Below are positions 7,062 to 19,005 of a stretch of DNA of 64,000 bases, piece by piece; within the stretch, counting starts at the first letter, position 1, and the number at the start of each line of letters is the position of its first letter. The notes beneath the pieces are model-generated. The model saw only the letters and a list, made by a program, of their open reading frames with translations, had not been told where the DNA came from and did no database searches. Source of the DNA: Facklamia lactis (lineage in GTDB: Bacteria; Bacillota; Bacilli; Lactobacillales; Aerococcaceae); contig NZ_JACBXQ010000006.1 in NCBI RefSeq assembly GCF_015863205.1, forward strand, positions 148,918-212,917, written 5' to 3'. A program made the position numbers and the translations under genes.

Positions 7062-9689
7062 TTAATTATTATTATTTTCTTCCTCAATATTTTCATTCAT
7101 AGAACGATCTAATAATTTTTCAACTTGATCCTGCTGACTTTGTGACAAATCCTTTTCAGAATGTGTCATCAGCTCTTCCTCTTGGATATGGTTTGATATT
7201 TCCTTCTCGACAATAGCTTCTGTTTCTTCCGCTTCTTGAGAATTTTCTATAATAGCGATCTTACTCACGTAACTTTGACTATTTAATTTAATCACTTTTA
7301 CTCCTAAAGTAGCACGTGCAGACACAGAAATAGATTTGACATGAATACGGATCATAATTCCTTCGTTTGTCATTACTAATAAGTCTTCATCACCTGATAC
7401 GGAAACAAGACCGATTAGTTTACCACTTTTCTCGCTAACATTAACCGTTTTGACACCTTTTCCACCACGATTTTTAACAGTATATTGATCAGCATCTGTC
7501 CGTTTCCCATATCCATTTTCAGTTACAACTAATATTTGTTTATTATTATCTAGTATGCTGGCTCCAATTACGTCGTCTTGTTTACGTAACTTCATCCCTC
7601 GAACTCCGGATGCCGTTCTTCCCATCGATCTTGCATCAGTTTCTTTGAAAGTGACTGCATAACCATTAGAAGATCCAATAATTATATTTTGCAAGCCATC
7701 TGTCATCAAAACATTCATAAGTTCGTCTTCTTCGCGCAATTTGATTGCAATTAAGCCGTTTGTCCTAATATTAAAATATTCACTCGTCTTTGTTCGTTTA
7801 ACGATGCCTTTTTTCGTCACAAAGAATAAATACTCTTCATCTTCTCCTGCTTCTCGTTTTACATTTACAATTTCACGAACATATTCATGTTCTTCAAGAT
7901 TTAATAAATTCACAATCGGTAAACCTTTTGAAGTTCGACCAAACTGAGGAACATCATATCCTTTAGTACGATATACTTTTCCAAGATTAGTAAAGAAAAG
8001 CAAAGTATCATGAGTTGTAGCTGTCACTAAACTTTGAATAGAATCTTCGTCTGAAACTCCCATACCTTTAACCCCGCGCCCCCCACGATTTTGGACATGA
8101 AATTCATCCTCAGTAATTCGTTTAATATAACCTGAAGTAGTTAAAGCAATGATAATATCTTCTTCATCAATTAAATCTTCATCCTCTAAACTTTGTATTT
8201 CTCCCGCTTGAATTTCTGTACGTCTAGGATCATTGAAACGTTTTTGAATATCTCTTAACTCATCATAAATTATTTCATAAATACGCTCTTTCGAACCTAA
8301 TATTTCAGTTAATCGAGCAATCAACTCTTTCAAATCAGATAGTTCTTGATCGATCTTTTCTCTTTCAAGTCCTGTCAATCTTACTAAACGCATATCAAGG
8401 ATTGATTGAGCTTGAACATCTGTGAATTGATATTGACTAATTAACTCTTGCTTAGCCATTTCAGAATCTCTAGACGAACGAATAATACTAATAATTTCAT
8501 CGATAACATCTAAAGCTTTCTGTAATCCCTCAAGAATATGAGCCCGATCTTCTGCCTTTCTCTTTTCAAATTTTGTTCTTCTTGTTATAACCGTTACTTG
8601 ATGAGCCAAATATTTTTCAAGAATTTCTTTTAAATTGAGAATTTTTGGCACTCCAAAATCAATTGCTAACATATTAATTCCAAAATTTGTCTGTAAGGCT
8701 GTTTGTTTATATAAATTATTAAGCACGACATGCGCAGATGTATCCCGTCTTATTTCAACAACAACCCTCATACCTTCACGACCAGATTCATCAGCAATAT
8801 AAGTAATACCTTCAATTCTTTTATCTCTTGCTAATTCTGCAATTCTTTCTACTAATTTAGCTTTATTAACACCATAAGGTAATTCCTTAATTAAAATTCT
8901 TTCTCGATCCATGTTTTGACCAAAATTCTCAATTTCAACTTTTCCACGAACAATAACTTTCCCTTTACCTGTTTTATATGCTCGACGAATGCCAGATTTA
9001 CCAACAATAATACCTCCTGTTGGAAAATCTGGACCAGGTAAGACTTCCATTAATTCTTCAACAGGTGCCTCTGGATCCTTCATTAAAATTTGCAATGCAT
9101 CAATTACTTCCTTGAGATTATGAGGTGGGATATTTGTCGTCATTCCTACAGCAATTCCCGATGCACCGTTTATTAAAATATTAGGAAAACGACTTGGTAA
9201 AACAACCGGTTCTCTTTCTTCTTGAGAATAATTATCTTGAAAATCAATCGTATCTTTATTGATATCTCTAAGCATTTCTAAAGTAATTTTTGCCATTCTA
9301 GCTTCCGTGTAACGCATTGCTGCCGCACCATCACCATCCACAGAACCAAAATTTCCATGCCCATCCACCAACATTTGACGATAAGAAAAAGGTTGAGCCA
9401 TTCTAACCATTGCTTCATAAATTGCAGAGTCACCATGCGGATGGTATTTCCCCATAACATCTCCAACAATACGTGCTGATTTTTTGTGTGGTTTTTCAGG
9501 AGTTACTCCTAACTCATTCATTCCATACAGAATTCTTCTATGAACAGGCTTTAATCCATCCCTTACATCTGGTAAAGCTCTTGCTACAATAACAGACATC
9601 GCATAATCTAAGAAAGAGGTACGCATCTCATCTGGTAAATTAATTTCCTCAAAAGTTTGATTTTCTATATCAAAATTATCTTTTGTCAT
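7062..9689 (-). CDS. gyrA: DNA gyrase subunit A
   Basis: Breakage-rejoining subunit of gyrase, which introduces negative supercoils. 875 residues, slightly long because of an acidic Asn/Glu-rich tail (last 55 or so). The catalytic Tyr lies in AMRYTEARM (about residue 125). The quinolone region reads [17 protein letters not shown] with Ser and Glu at the usual resistance positions, so it looks wild type. The C-terminal beta-pinwheel carries repeats and the GyrA-box-like [10 protein letters not shown]. It is 40 bases after gyrB and probably in one operon. Confidence 0.98.
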   Translation of the reverse strand: MTKDNFDIENQTFEEINLPDEMRTSFLDYAMSVIVARALPDVRDGLKPVHRRILYGMNELGVTPEKPHKKSARIVGDVMGKYHPHGDSAIYEAMVRMAQPFSYRQMLVDGHGNFGSVDGDGAAAMRYTEARMAKITLEMLRDINKDTIDFQDNYSQEEREPVVLPSRFPNILINGASGIAVGMTTNIPPHNLKEVIDALQILMKDPEAPVEELMEVLPGPDFPTGGIIVGKSGIRRAYKTGKGKVIVRGKVEIENFGQNMDRERILIKELPYGVNKAKLVERIAELARDKRIEGITYIADESGREGMRVVVEIRRDTSAHVVLNNLYKQTALQTNFGINMLAIDFGVPKILNLKEILEKYLAHQVTVITRRTKFEKRKAEDRAHILEGLQKALDVIDEIISIIRSSRDSEMAKQELISQYQFTDVQAQSILDMRLVRLTGLEREKIDQELSDLKELIARLTEILGSKERIYEIIYDELRDIQKRFNDPRRTEIQAGEIQSLEDEDLIDEEDIIIALTTSGYIKRITEDEFHVQNRGGRGVKGMGVSDEDSIQSLVTATTHDTLLFFTNLGKVYRTKGYDVPQFGRTSKGLPIVNLLNLEEHEYVREIVNVKREAGEDEEYLFFVTKKGIVKRTKTSEYFNIRTNGLIAIKLREEDELMNVLMTDGLQNIIIGSSNGYAVTFKETDARSMGRTASGVRGMKLRKQDDVIGASILDNNKQILVVTENGYGKRTDADQYTVKNRGGKGVKTVNVSEKSGKLIGLVSVSGDEDLLVMTNEGIMIRIHVKSISVSARATLGVKVIKLNSQSYVSKIAIIENSQEAEETEAIVEKEISNHIQEEELMTHSEKDLSQSQQDQVEKLLDRSMNENIEEENNNN

Positions 9690-9729
9690 TTTAATATCCT
9701 TTCTAAAACTATCTCTTAATTATTCTTAT

Positions 9730-12775
<3,046 letters not shown>

Positions 12776-12785
12776 ATCCTATCAC

Positions 12786-13016
12786 TTAGCCATCCTGTGC
12801 CAAAATTTTTACCTCAAGTTCCTCATTTGGGAATAAAATAACATCATTTGGATATAATTTTCTTCCTCTTCTTTGTTCTTCTTCTTCATTGACAAATACA
12901 AAAAACTCATTTAAATACCATTTAGCCATACCACCACTAGAAATTAGATTCACATTTTTTAACAATTGACCAAGTGTTATGAAATCTTCTTCAATTGTGA
13001 CATCTATTTTTTGCAT
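12786..13016 (-). CDS. yaaA: S4-domain RNA-binding protein YaaA
   Basis: 76-residue single S4 domain (FITLGQLLKNVNLISSGGMA, then ending KLYPNDVI). This small protein is conserved between dnaN and recF in Firmicutes. RNA or ribosome binding is inferred from the domain; its exact role is not established. The ATG at 13016 has an AGAGGTGA box. The 200-base gap to dnaN holds the dnaN terminator and AT-rich DNA where a promoter for yaaA-recF-gyrBA could lie. Confidence 0.93.
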   Translation of the reverse strand: MQKIDVTIEEDFITLGQLLKNVNLISSGGMAKWYLNEFFVFVNEEEEQRRGRKLYPNDVILFPNEELEVKILAQDG

Positions 13017-13180
13017 AGGTCACCTCTTACCTTAATTATTTCATATTAATTATACCCTTCTTAAGCTAGAAACTCAAATTTTTGAAGAATTTTAGCACTT
13101 TTAACGTTTTTAATTTATTTTAAGGTAAAAAGATACTTATACAAAAAAAGAGCTTAGAATTAATTTATTGGTTAAATAGA

Positions 13181-13213
13181 AAATCCTCTTAGGAATAAAA
13201 ACCTAAGAGGATC
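13181..13213 (-). terminator. Terminator of dnaN
   Basis: ATCCTCTTAGG and CCTAAGAGGAT form an 11-bp stem with an A/T loop, followed on the minus strand by TTTTC. It starts within five bases of the dnaN stop and separates dnaAN from the yaaA-recF-gyr unit. Confidence 0.88.
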
Positions 13214-13217
13214 TATC

Positions 13218-14366
13218 TTAATGTGTTCTAACAGGGGTTAATAGTTGTATTAATTCATTATGAGCACTTTCATTTTTTTCTAAACTAGATAAAAGCATCG
13301 GTCTAACTGGAGAATTAAATTGAATTTTAACTAAGATATCGCCAAAAGATCTCAAAGCATCTTTCATATAATCAGGATTAAACGAAATTTTAAGAGCTTC
13401 TCCATCAGCAGATTCATAATTAATTTCCTCTGCAACATTTCCAATTTCATTTCCTTTTACAGATAATTCAACTTTATTATTATCTATTTCTAAATGTACA
13501 ATATTATTTTTTCCTTCATGTGATAATAACGATGCACGATCAATAGCTTGTAAAAAATCAGAGGCATTCACAACTAATTCTGTTTCGGTAGTAGTAGGTA
13601 TTAATCGATCTGTTGCTGGATAATTACCTTCTAATAAACGAGAATATATAGTTATTTGGTCAAAATGAAAGATAATTTGTTGGTTTGCTACGCTCATGGT
13701 AAGTTCACTTTCATCTGGAACAATTTTTGCTAATTCACTCATTGTTTTTTTAGGAATGGTAATTGCTTCAAAACAAGTTTGTTCTTTTTCTAATTGGAGA
13801 GGTATTTGTCTTTGACTAAGACGATGGCTATCCGTTGCAACTGCTGTCAAAAAGTTCTCCCCTAAAACCAGATGTATACCTGTTAATACTGGTCTAGATT
13901 CTTGATTAGATGCTGCAAAAATAGTTTGATTAATCATTTTTTTAAAGGTTAAAGTCGGTAAAACAATTTGATTCTCAATATCAATTTCAGGTAATCGTGG
14001 GTATTCATTTCCATTAATTCCAATAATTTGAAATTCGGCATTACCTGAAGTAATAGTGGCAGTAAAGCGTTCATCGACATCAATTTCTACTTCATCTGTT
14101 GGTAATTTTTTTACGATTTCACTTAATAAACGAGCTGGTAAAACAATTTCACCTGTTTTTTCAATATTTAATTTAGCAATATCATCTGAAGTAGCTATAA
14201 ATGATTCAATAGAAATATCAGCATCACTTCCAATTAAAGTAATACCTTGTTCAGATACAGCTAATTTAATTCCATATAAAATATTAATAGTTGTTTTTGA
14301 AGGTATAGCTCGTTGAACATTATTTATTTGTTGAGTGAAAATTGTTCGATTAATTGTAAATTTCAT
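13218..14366 (-). CDS. dnaN: DNA polymerase III beta sliding clamp
   Basis: Ring-shaped processivity clamp for the replicase and many repair proteins. 382 residues with three clamp domains (about 1-125, 126-250, 251-382). Typical blocks are RPVLTGIHLVLGENFLTAVATDSHRL cut here to RPVLTGIHLVL and ATDSHRLSQR, and GNYPATDRLIP. The C-terminus QLLTPVRTH corresponds to the usual LI(L/T)PxR(T/L) end. It is 157 bases downstream of dnaA; that gap contains a one-mismatch DnaA box, TTATTAACA at 14513-14521. Confidence 0.98.
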   Translation of the reverse strand: MKFTINRTIFTQQINNVQRAIPSKTTINILYGIKLAVSEQGITLIGSDADISIESFIATSDDIAKLNIEKTGEIVLPARLLSEIVKKLPTDEVEIDVDERFTATITSGNAEFQIIGINGNEYPRLPEIDIENQIVLPTLTFKKMINQTIFAASNQESRPVLTGIHLVLGENFLTAVATDSHRLSQRQIPLQLEKEQTCFEAITIPKKTMSELAKIVPDESELTMSVANQQIIFHFDQITIYSRLLEGNYPATDRLIPTTTETELVVNASDFLQAIDRASLLSHEGKNNIVHLEIDNNKVELSVKGNEIGNVAEEINYESADGEALKISFNPDYMKDALRSFGDILVKIQFNSPVRPMLLSSLEKNESAHNELIQLLTPVRTH

Positions 14367-14523
14367 TGATGTACTCCTTTATAAATAATTATTTTATATA
14401 TAAGTAATAATAGTAGGGGCTGTTAATTCTGGTGAAAAATCATTTAAAGTTATGAGGTAATGGGATTTATCTTGTTCTTAACCAGTTAATAAAAATGATA
14501 TTTTGTTGAAAGTTATTAACAGG

Positions 14524-15867
14524 TTATCTGTTTAGTGATTTTTTCAAAATTTGTAAATCATGATTAAGAGCTGAATTTTCATTTTTTTCATCTGAAATTT
14601 TCTCATAGGCATGAATGACTGTTGTGTGGTTTTTGTTCCCAAAAGCTTCACCGATTTTAGGAAAAGAGAGTTCGGTTAATTCTCTCGTTAAATACATGGC
14701 AACTTGTCTTGCATGAACGATTTCTTTATTTCGTTTTTTTCCTTTAATTTCATCAATTGAAACACTATAAAATTGACTTGCAGTTTCAATAATATTATCC
14801 GCCGTAATGATACGCTCAGTATTATTTCCAAAAATACTTGATAAAGCTTCTGAGGCTAAATTACTTGTTATTTCTTTACCTTCAATTGCTGCGAAAGCAA
14901 TAACTCGCATTAAGGCTCCTTCTAATTCTCGAATATTACTGTCAATATTACTAGCAATATAAGTAAGGGTTTCAGAATCAATATCTAACCGATCATTTGC
15001 AGCTTTTTTGCGTAAGATAGCAATTCGTGTTTCGAGATCTGGAGGAGTAATATCTGTGGATAATCCCCATTTAAATCTAGAAATTAATCGTTCTTCTAGA
15101 TTATCAATATTATTGGGTAAACGATCAGAAGTTAATACAATTTGTTTATTATTGTTATATAGTTCATTAAAAGTGTGAAAAAATTCTTCCTGAGTAGCAT
15201 CTTTCTTTGAAAGAAATTGAATATCGTCAATAAGCAAGACATCAATTTCTCGATACATTTCTCTAAATTGTTTTTGAGATCCATTCTGAATACTGGTAAT
15301 AAAATCATTTACAAAGGACTCACTGGTGGCATATTTAATTTTAATGGAAGGATCTTTTCTATAAATTTCATTTCCTATTGCTTGCATTAAGTGAGTTTTA
15401 CCTAAGCCTACACCTCCATAAATCAGAAATGGGTTATAGGTTTTTCCTGGACCATCACTTACGGCTAATGCCGCACCTGCTGCCATTTTATTATCTTCTC
15501 CAATAACAAAGTTCTCAAAAGTATAAGATGGATTCAGTTTTGAATCACTAAATTCTGGCAATTCAAGATCTGGTTCTTCATTAATATTTTTAGTAAGTGT
15601 TGATGAATTAAATTCTTCATCTTGATAAATTACAAAAATAGGTTCGTATTCCATTCCATAATGATCCCGACTGTATTGAAGCATATAATTTGCTAAATGG
15701 TTTTCCCAGTATTTTTTAGTCATGGGATTAGGGACAGCAATTGTTATCGATTGATTTCCAATACGAGTAGGTTTTGCTGGTTCAACCCAAGAATGATAAG
15801 AAGATGCAGAAAGAATATCTTTAAAATAACTGAGAGCTCCCTGCCAGAAGAGGTCTTTTTCATCCAT
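14524..15867 (-). CDS. dnaA: Chromosomal replication initiator DnaA
   Basis: Origin-binding AAA+ initiator. 447 residues. Domain I occupies about 1-85, a short linker about 86-110, and the AAA+ core carries Walker A GGVGLGKTHLMQ (about 148) and Walker B VLLIDDIQFL. Domain IV has the DnaA signature KIGEAFGNKNHTTVIHAYEK, the DnaA-box reader. The ATG at 15867 follows AGAGGTGATC. Its promoter overlaps a DnaA box, suggesting autoregulation. Confidence 0.98.
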   Translation of the reverse strand: MDEKDLFWQGALSYFKDILSASSYHSWVEPAKPTRIGNQSITIAVPNPMTKKYWENHLANYMLQYSRDHYGMEYEPIFVIYQDEEFNSSTLTKNINEEPDLELPEFSDSKLNPSYTFENFVIGEDNKMAAGAALAVSDGPGKTYNPFLIYGGVGLGKTHLMQAIGNEIYRKDPSIKIKYATSESFVNDFITSIQNGSQKQFREMYREIDVLLIDDIQFLSKKDATQEEFFHTFNELYNNNKQIVLTSDRLPNNIDNLEERLISRFKWGLSTDITPPDLETRIAILRKKAANDRLDIDSETLTYIASNIDSNIRELEGALMRVIAFAAIEGKEITSNLASEALSSIFGNNTERIITADNIIETASQFYSVSIDEIKGKKRNKEIVHARQVAMYLTRELTELSFPKIGEAFGNKNHTTVIHAYEKISDEKNENSALNHDLQILKKSLNR

Positions 15868-15902
15868 TTGATCACCTCTTTAATATTTATTTGGTTAAAA
15901 TT

Positions 15903-15930
15903 ATTGTAGCATAAAGAAAGTTTTCCACAA
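15903..15930 (-). promoter_or_regulatory. dnaA promoter overlapping a DnaA box
   Basis: On the minus strand TTGTGG (15930-15925), a 16-base spacer and TACAAT (15908-15903) form a sigma-A-type promoter about 40 bases before dnaA. The -35 hexamer lies within TTTTCCACA (15921-15929, plus strand), one mismatch from the DnaA box TTATCCACA. DnaA bound there would block RNA polymerase. Confidence 0.65.
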
Positions 15931-16314
15931 ACTTAAAATTGTGCAAGAGATATAATTCACATTTACTCATTTAACTTATAAACAAGTTTAAAAAAACAGT
16001 GGATAACTGGTTTCTAAAATAATAATTGACAATATTCTGTTGATGATTAGATAACCTTAAACATTATTATAAAGCTGTCTATAAAAGTTATCAACAATTA
16101 AATTATTGCTTGTTGATTACTATATAAACAAGGGGTAAACTGTTTATAAGTATTATTTTTTTTTGTGATTAACTAAAATCTTCAAAATTTATATAAACAG
16201 ACTTTTTGTAACTTGTGGATATCTTGGGGAAGAATAAAATACTTCTATTTTAACTTATCCACAAAATAAAATGGAGTTGTGGATAAGTAAATAAATGTTC
16301 AATCCAAATAATAC

Positions 16315-16342
16315 TTGACTTTATCTATCAAAGTCTTATAAA
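16315..16342 (+). promoter_or_regulatory. rpmH promoter
   Basis: TTGACT (16315-16320), a 16-base spacer and TATAAA (16337-16342), upstream of the ATGAGGAGGTG ribosome binding site of rpmH. It directs rightward transcription away from the origin. Confidence 0.7.
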
Positions 16343-16387
16343 CTATTCTAGTATTGTTTATATACAGTGAATGAGGAGGTGTATTGC

Positions 16388-16525
16388 ATGTCTAAGAGAA
16401 CATATCAACCAAAGAAACGTCAACGTAGTAAAGAGCACGGATTTCGCAAGCGCATGAGCACTAAGAATGGTCGTCGAGTTTTAAGCAAACGCCGTCTTAA
16501 AGGGCGCAAAAAATTATCTGCATAA
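16388..16525 (+). CDS. rpmH: 50S ribosomal protein L34
   Basis: 45-residue, very basic large-subunit protein, [20 protein letters not shown] onward, ending [11 protein letters not shown]. The fingerprint KRTxQPxxR...HGFRxRM is diagnostic of L34. It has a strong GGAGG site and is the first gene to the right of the origin, as in nearly all bacteria. Confidence 0.98.
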   Translation: MSKRTYQPKKRQRSKEHGFRKRMSTKNGRRVLSKRRLKGRKKLSA

Positions 16526-16534
16526 TTTACTTAA

Positions 16535-16563
16535 ATAAGGGTTTCCGAGAGGAAGCCTTTATT
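16535..16563 (+). terminator. Hairpin after rpmH
   Basis: AATAAGGGTTTCC and GGAAGCCTTTATT pair around a GAGA loop and are followed by T-rich sequence. It would limit read-through from rpmH into rnpA, giving far more L34 mRNA than rnpA mRNA. Confidence 0.8.
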
Positions 16564-16652
16564 TTTTATATTATTTTATTTATCAATTTCATTTCACTTG
16601 TTTTTTGATATAATGTAATGAGTGACTTTATCAAGTTAAATGAGGTATAGTA

Positions 16653-17000
16653 TTGAAAAAGGAATATCGAGTAAAAAAAGAAGCTGAATTTCAACGCGTT
16701 TTTCATCAAGGAAATTCTGTGGCTAATCGTCAGCTTATTCTATATGTGTATTCAAAACCTGGACAGGATCATTTTAGGGTCGGATTATCAGTAGGTAAAA
16801 AGTTAGGAAATGCTGTTCATCGTAATCAGGTTAAACGTTATTTGAGACAAGCTCTACATGAATTGGAGAATAATATTAGATCTGATATTGATTTTTTGTT
16901 AATCGCCAGAAAAGATATCAATGATAAGTCATTTGAAGAAGTTAAAAAATCTATGATTCATGTCATGAAACTTGCAGGAATTATTAATTTTATTGAGTAA
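16653..17000 (+). CDS. rnpA: Ribonuclease P protein component
   Basis: Protein subunit of RNase P, which with the M1-type RNA trims tRNA 5' ends. 115 residues. The RNR motif is VGKKLGNAVHRNQVKRYLRQ, and residues 1-35 form the substrate-leader-binding part. Translation starts at TTG 16653 behind a GAGG box; no ATG lies nearby in frame. It is 18 bases before yidC. Confidence 0.96.
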   Translation: MKKEYRVKKEAEFQRVFHQGNSVANRQLILYVYSKPGQDHFRVGLSVGKKLGNAVHRNQVKRYLRQALHELENNIRSDIDFLLIARKDINDKSFEEVKKSMIHVMKLAGIINFIE

Positions 17001-17017
17001 TATTTAGGGAGGTCATA

Positions 17018-17851
17018 ATGAAGAAAAAAATTAAATTGAATCGAATAGTAATATTAGCTTTTTTGATGGTATTATTAAGCGCATGCGGTAATATTAATGA
17101 ACCTATTACAAGTGACTCTACAGGTATTTGGGATGGTATAATTCTGTATAATTTGTCACAGTTTATTATTTGGTTAAGTAATCTATTTGGTGGAAATTTT
17201 GCTTTAGGTATTATTTTATTTACAATTATTATTAGACTTTTATTACTTCCTTTAAATATTATGCAAATGAAGTCTCAGCGTAAAATGATGGAAATACAGC
17301 CTGAAATAGAAGCTATAAAGAAAAAATACCCAAATAAAGATAAAGATTCTTTAGAGAGAATGCAGGTTGAGCAACAAGCCTTAATGGAAGAACGAGGTGT
17401 TAATCAATTTGCAGGTTGTATTCCTTTATTATTACAATTTCCAATTTTAATGGCTTTATATCAGGCCATATCAAGAAATGAAACAATTCGACAAGGCCAT
17501 TTTTTATGGATGAACTTAGGGGAACCGGATAAATTTTTTGTTTTACCAGTATTAGCAGCTCTTTTGACTTACTGGAATTCTTATTTAAATATGAAAGCTA
17601 ATCCTCAGCAAAATATTAGTACTAAATCGATGTTATATATGATGCCAATTATGATTTTTTTCATTTCATTAGGTTTACCAAGTGCCGTTTCATTATATTG
17701 GGTGATCTCAAATTTACTTTCAGTTCTTACTACTTATGCGTTTAATAATCCAAATAAAATTATTGAAGAAAGACAATTAAAGCAGCAAGTAGAAAAAGAG
17801 AAAGAACGTCAATTGAAAAAAGCATTGAAAAAAGTAAAAAGTCGTCGTTAA
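17018..17851 (+). CDS. yidC: Membrane protein insertase YidC (OxaA/SpoIIIJ type, lipoprotein)
   Basis: Inserts and folds membrane proteins, alone or with Sec. 277 residues. A lipoprotein signal ends in LLSACG (Cys about 23). Five membrane segments follow, with the hydrophilic-groove Arg in ITIIIRLLLLP (about 73). GCIPLLLQFPILMALYQA and ISLGLPSAVSLYWVISN are conserved in the family. The C-terminus is a basic, Lys-rich ribosome-binding tail (EKERQLKKALKKVKSRR). It lies between rnpA and jag as usual. Confidence 0.96.
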   Translation: MKKKIKLNRIVILAFLMVLLSACGNINEPITSDSTGIWDGIILYNLSQFIIWLSNLFGGNFALGIILFTIIIRLLLLPLNIMQMKSQRKMMEIQPEIEAIKKKYPNKDKDSLERMQVEQQALMEERGVNQFAGCIPLLLQFPILMALYQAISRNETIRQGHFLWMNLGEPDKFFVLPVLAALLTYWNSYLNMKANPQQNISTKSMLYMMPIMIFFISLGLPSAVSLYWVISNLLSVLTTYAFNNPNKIIEERQLKQQVEKEKERQLKKALKKVKSRR

Positions 17852-17871
17852 AATCGAGAAGGAGTGTCAAA

Positions 17872-18852
17872 ATGTTAGACCGTACATTAACTGTAAGAGC
17901 AGAAAGCGTGGATAAAGCGATTCAACAAGGTTTGCAACAATTAAATATTAGTGAACAAGATGCAGAGATTCGTATTATTAGTGAGGGGAAAAAAGGCTTT
18001 TTTGGCTTTGGAAAACAAGAAGCAGTCGTAAATATTACTGCAAAAACGGAATTATCAATGAAAGAAATTACTCAACAGTTGGAAAAGGAAGCAGGAATTT
18101 CTTCTGATTTACCTAAAGCAAAAAAACAATCTAAAACAGCTGATTACATTAGAAAAAATAATGAACAAGAAGCGTTAGAAAGTGTATCTGAAGTGAATGA
18201 AATTGAAGAAGTTGAAACATTCAATCAAGAAGCTGATATAAAGCAGAGTAATGAAAAAAATAATTTAGAAATAGAAGAAAAAAAGAAACAAGATGACGTT
18301 CAGAATTCTCTTGATCAAAAAGAAGCAACTAATTTGGTTAATAATATACAAAATTCAACAATGGAGCCAGTAAAAAACGAAGTAGTTAGTGAAAGTGAGC
18401 TAGATCAGGAACGAAATGCAATTTGTAGGTATTTAGAAAATGTTATTCGGGAATACGGTGCAGAAGCAGAAGTAAATTATGAAATGAAAGGTAATCAAAT
18501 TATCTTCAATATTGAAACGGATAAATCTGGTCTTGTTATTGGTAAACACGGCAAAATTATTAATGCTCTGCAAACATTAGTTCAAGTTATGATTCATCGC
18601 CGTAATCGTCGTCGGATTTCTGTGATGTTGAATGTTGGAGACTATCGGGATCGTCGATTAAATGTATTAGAACAAATGGCACAGCGAACAGCTGAACAAG
18701 TATTAAAAACTAAGCAAACAGTTATTTTAGATCCTTTACCTGCTTATGAACGAAAGCAAATTCATGCTTATTTAAGTAAAATTGAGCATATTTCCACTCA
18801 TTCTGAAGGAAAAGACCCTAATCGTTATTTAGTCGTAGATTACGAAGCATAA
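17872..18852 (+). CDS. jag: RNA-binding protein Jag (KhpB / SpoIIIJ-associated)
   Basis: RNA-binding regulator linked to cell division and elongation through a partner KH protein (KhpA) in streptococci. 326 residues. A Jag-N domain occupies about 1-52 (KGFFGFGKQEAVV). A long Glu/Lys/Asn-rich linker (about 60-175) follows. A KH domain (about 190-250, GLVIGKHGKIINALQTLVQ) and an R3H domain (about 255-322, RRLNVLEQMAQRTAEQVL and ERKQIH) complete the protein. It follows yidC by 20 bases. Confidence 0.95.
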   Translation: MLDRTLTVRAESVDKAIQQGLQQLNISEQDAEIRIISEGKKGFFGFGKQEAVVNITAKTELSMKEITQQLEKEAGISSDLPKAKKQSKTADYIRKNNEQEALESVSEVNEIEEVETFNQEADIKQSNEKNNLEIEEKKKQDDVQNSLDQKEATNLVNNIQNSTMEPVKNEVVSESELDQERNAICRYLENVIREYGAEAEVNYEMKGNQIIFNIETDKSGLVIGKHGKIINALQTLVQVMIHRRNRRRISVMLNVGDYRDRRLNVLEQMAQRTAEQVLKTKQTVILDPLPAYERKQIHAYLSKIEHISTHSEGKDPNRYLVVDYEA

Positions 18853-18855
18853 TGA

Positions 18856-18882
18856 AAAACCAGCCAAATTGGCTGGTTTTTT
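18856..18882 (+). terminator. Terminator of rnpA-yidC-jag
   Basis: AAAACCAGCC-AAATT-GGCTGGTTTT hairpin directly after the jag stop, with a following T run. Confidence 0.9.
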
Positions 18883-18920
18883 AATTTTTTAATTAAATGA
18901 AAGAAATAAAAAATGTGAAT

Positions 18921-18981
18921 ATGTAAGCGTTGCATTAAAACCGGTTTCATGATAATATGCATTTAACAAGTTGTATAGACA
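18921..18981 (+). promoter_or_regulatory. Trehalose operon promoter with candidate cre and TreR operator
   Basis: TTGCAT (18930-18935), a 17-base spacer and TAATAT (18953-18958) form the promoter. ATGTAAGCGTTGCA (18921-18934), overlapping the -35, matches the left half of a CcpA cre box. The spacer contains the palindrome AAACCGGTTT. TTGTATAGACA (18971-18981), just after the -10, resembles the TreR operator TTGTATATACAA. Together this suggests catabolite and trehalose control. Both operators are imperfect matches. Confidence 0.5.
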
Positions 18982-19005
18982 TGATCTAGAAATAGGAGGG
19001 ATTTA

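Larger units (their letters stand above)
15868..16387. other. Chromosomal replication origin region (oriC) with DnaA boxes
   Basis: 520 gene-free AT-rich bases between divergent dnaA and rpmH. Exact DnaA boxes are TTATCCACA at 16255-16263 and its complement TGTGGATAA at 16278-16286. One-mismatch boxes include TTTTCCACA (15921), AGTGGATAA (15998), TTATCAACA (16088) and TGTGGATAT (16214). Gene polarity flips here and the flanking genes are those of a Firmicute origin. The T-rich run around 16150-16165 is a candidate for unwinding, but I cannot place the melting element precisely; in B. subtilis it lies between dnaA and dnaN. Confidence 0.9.
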
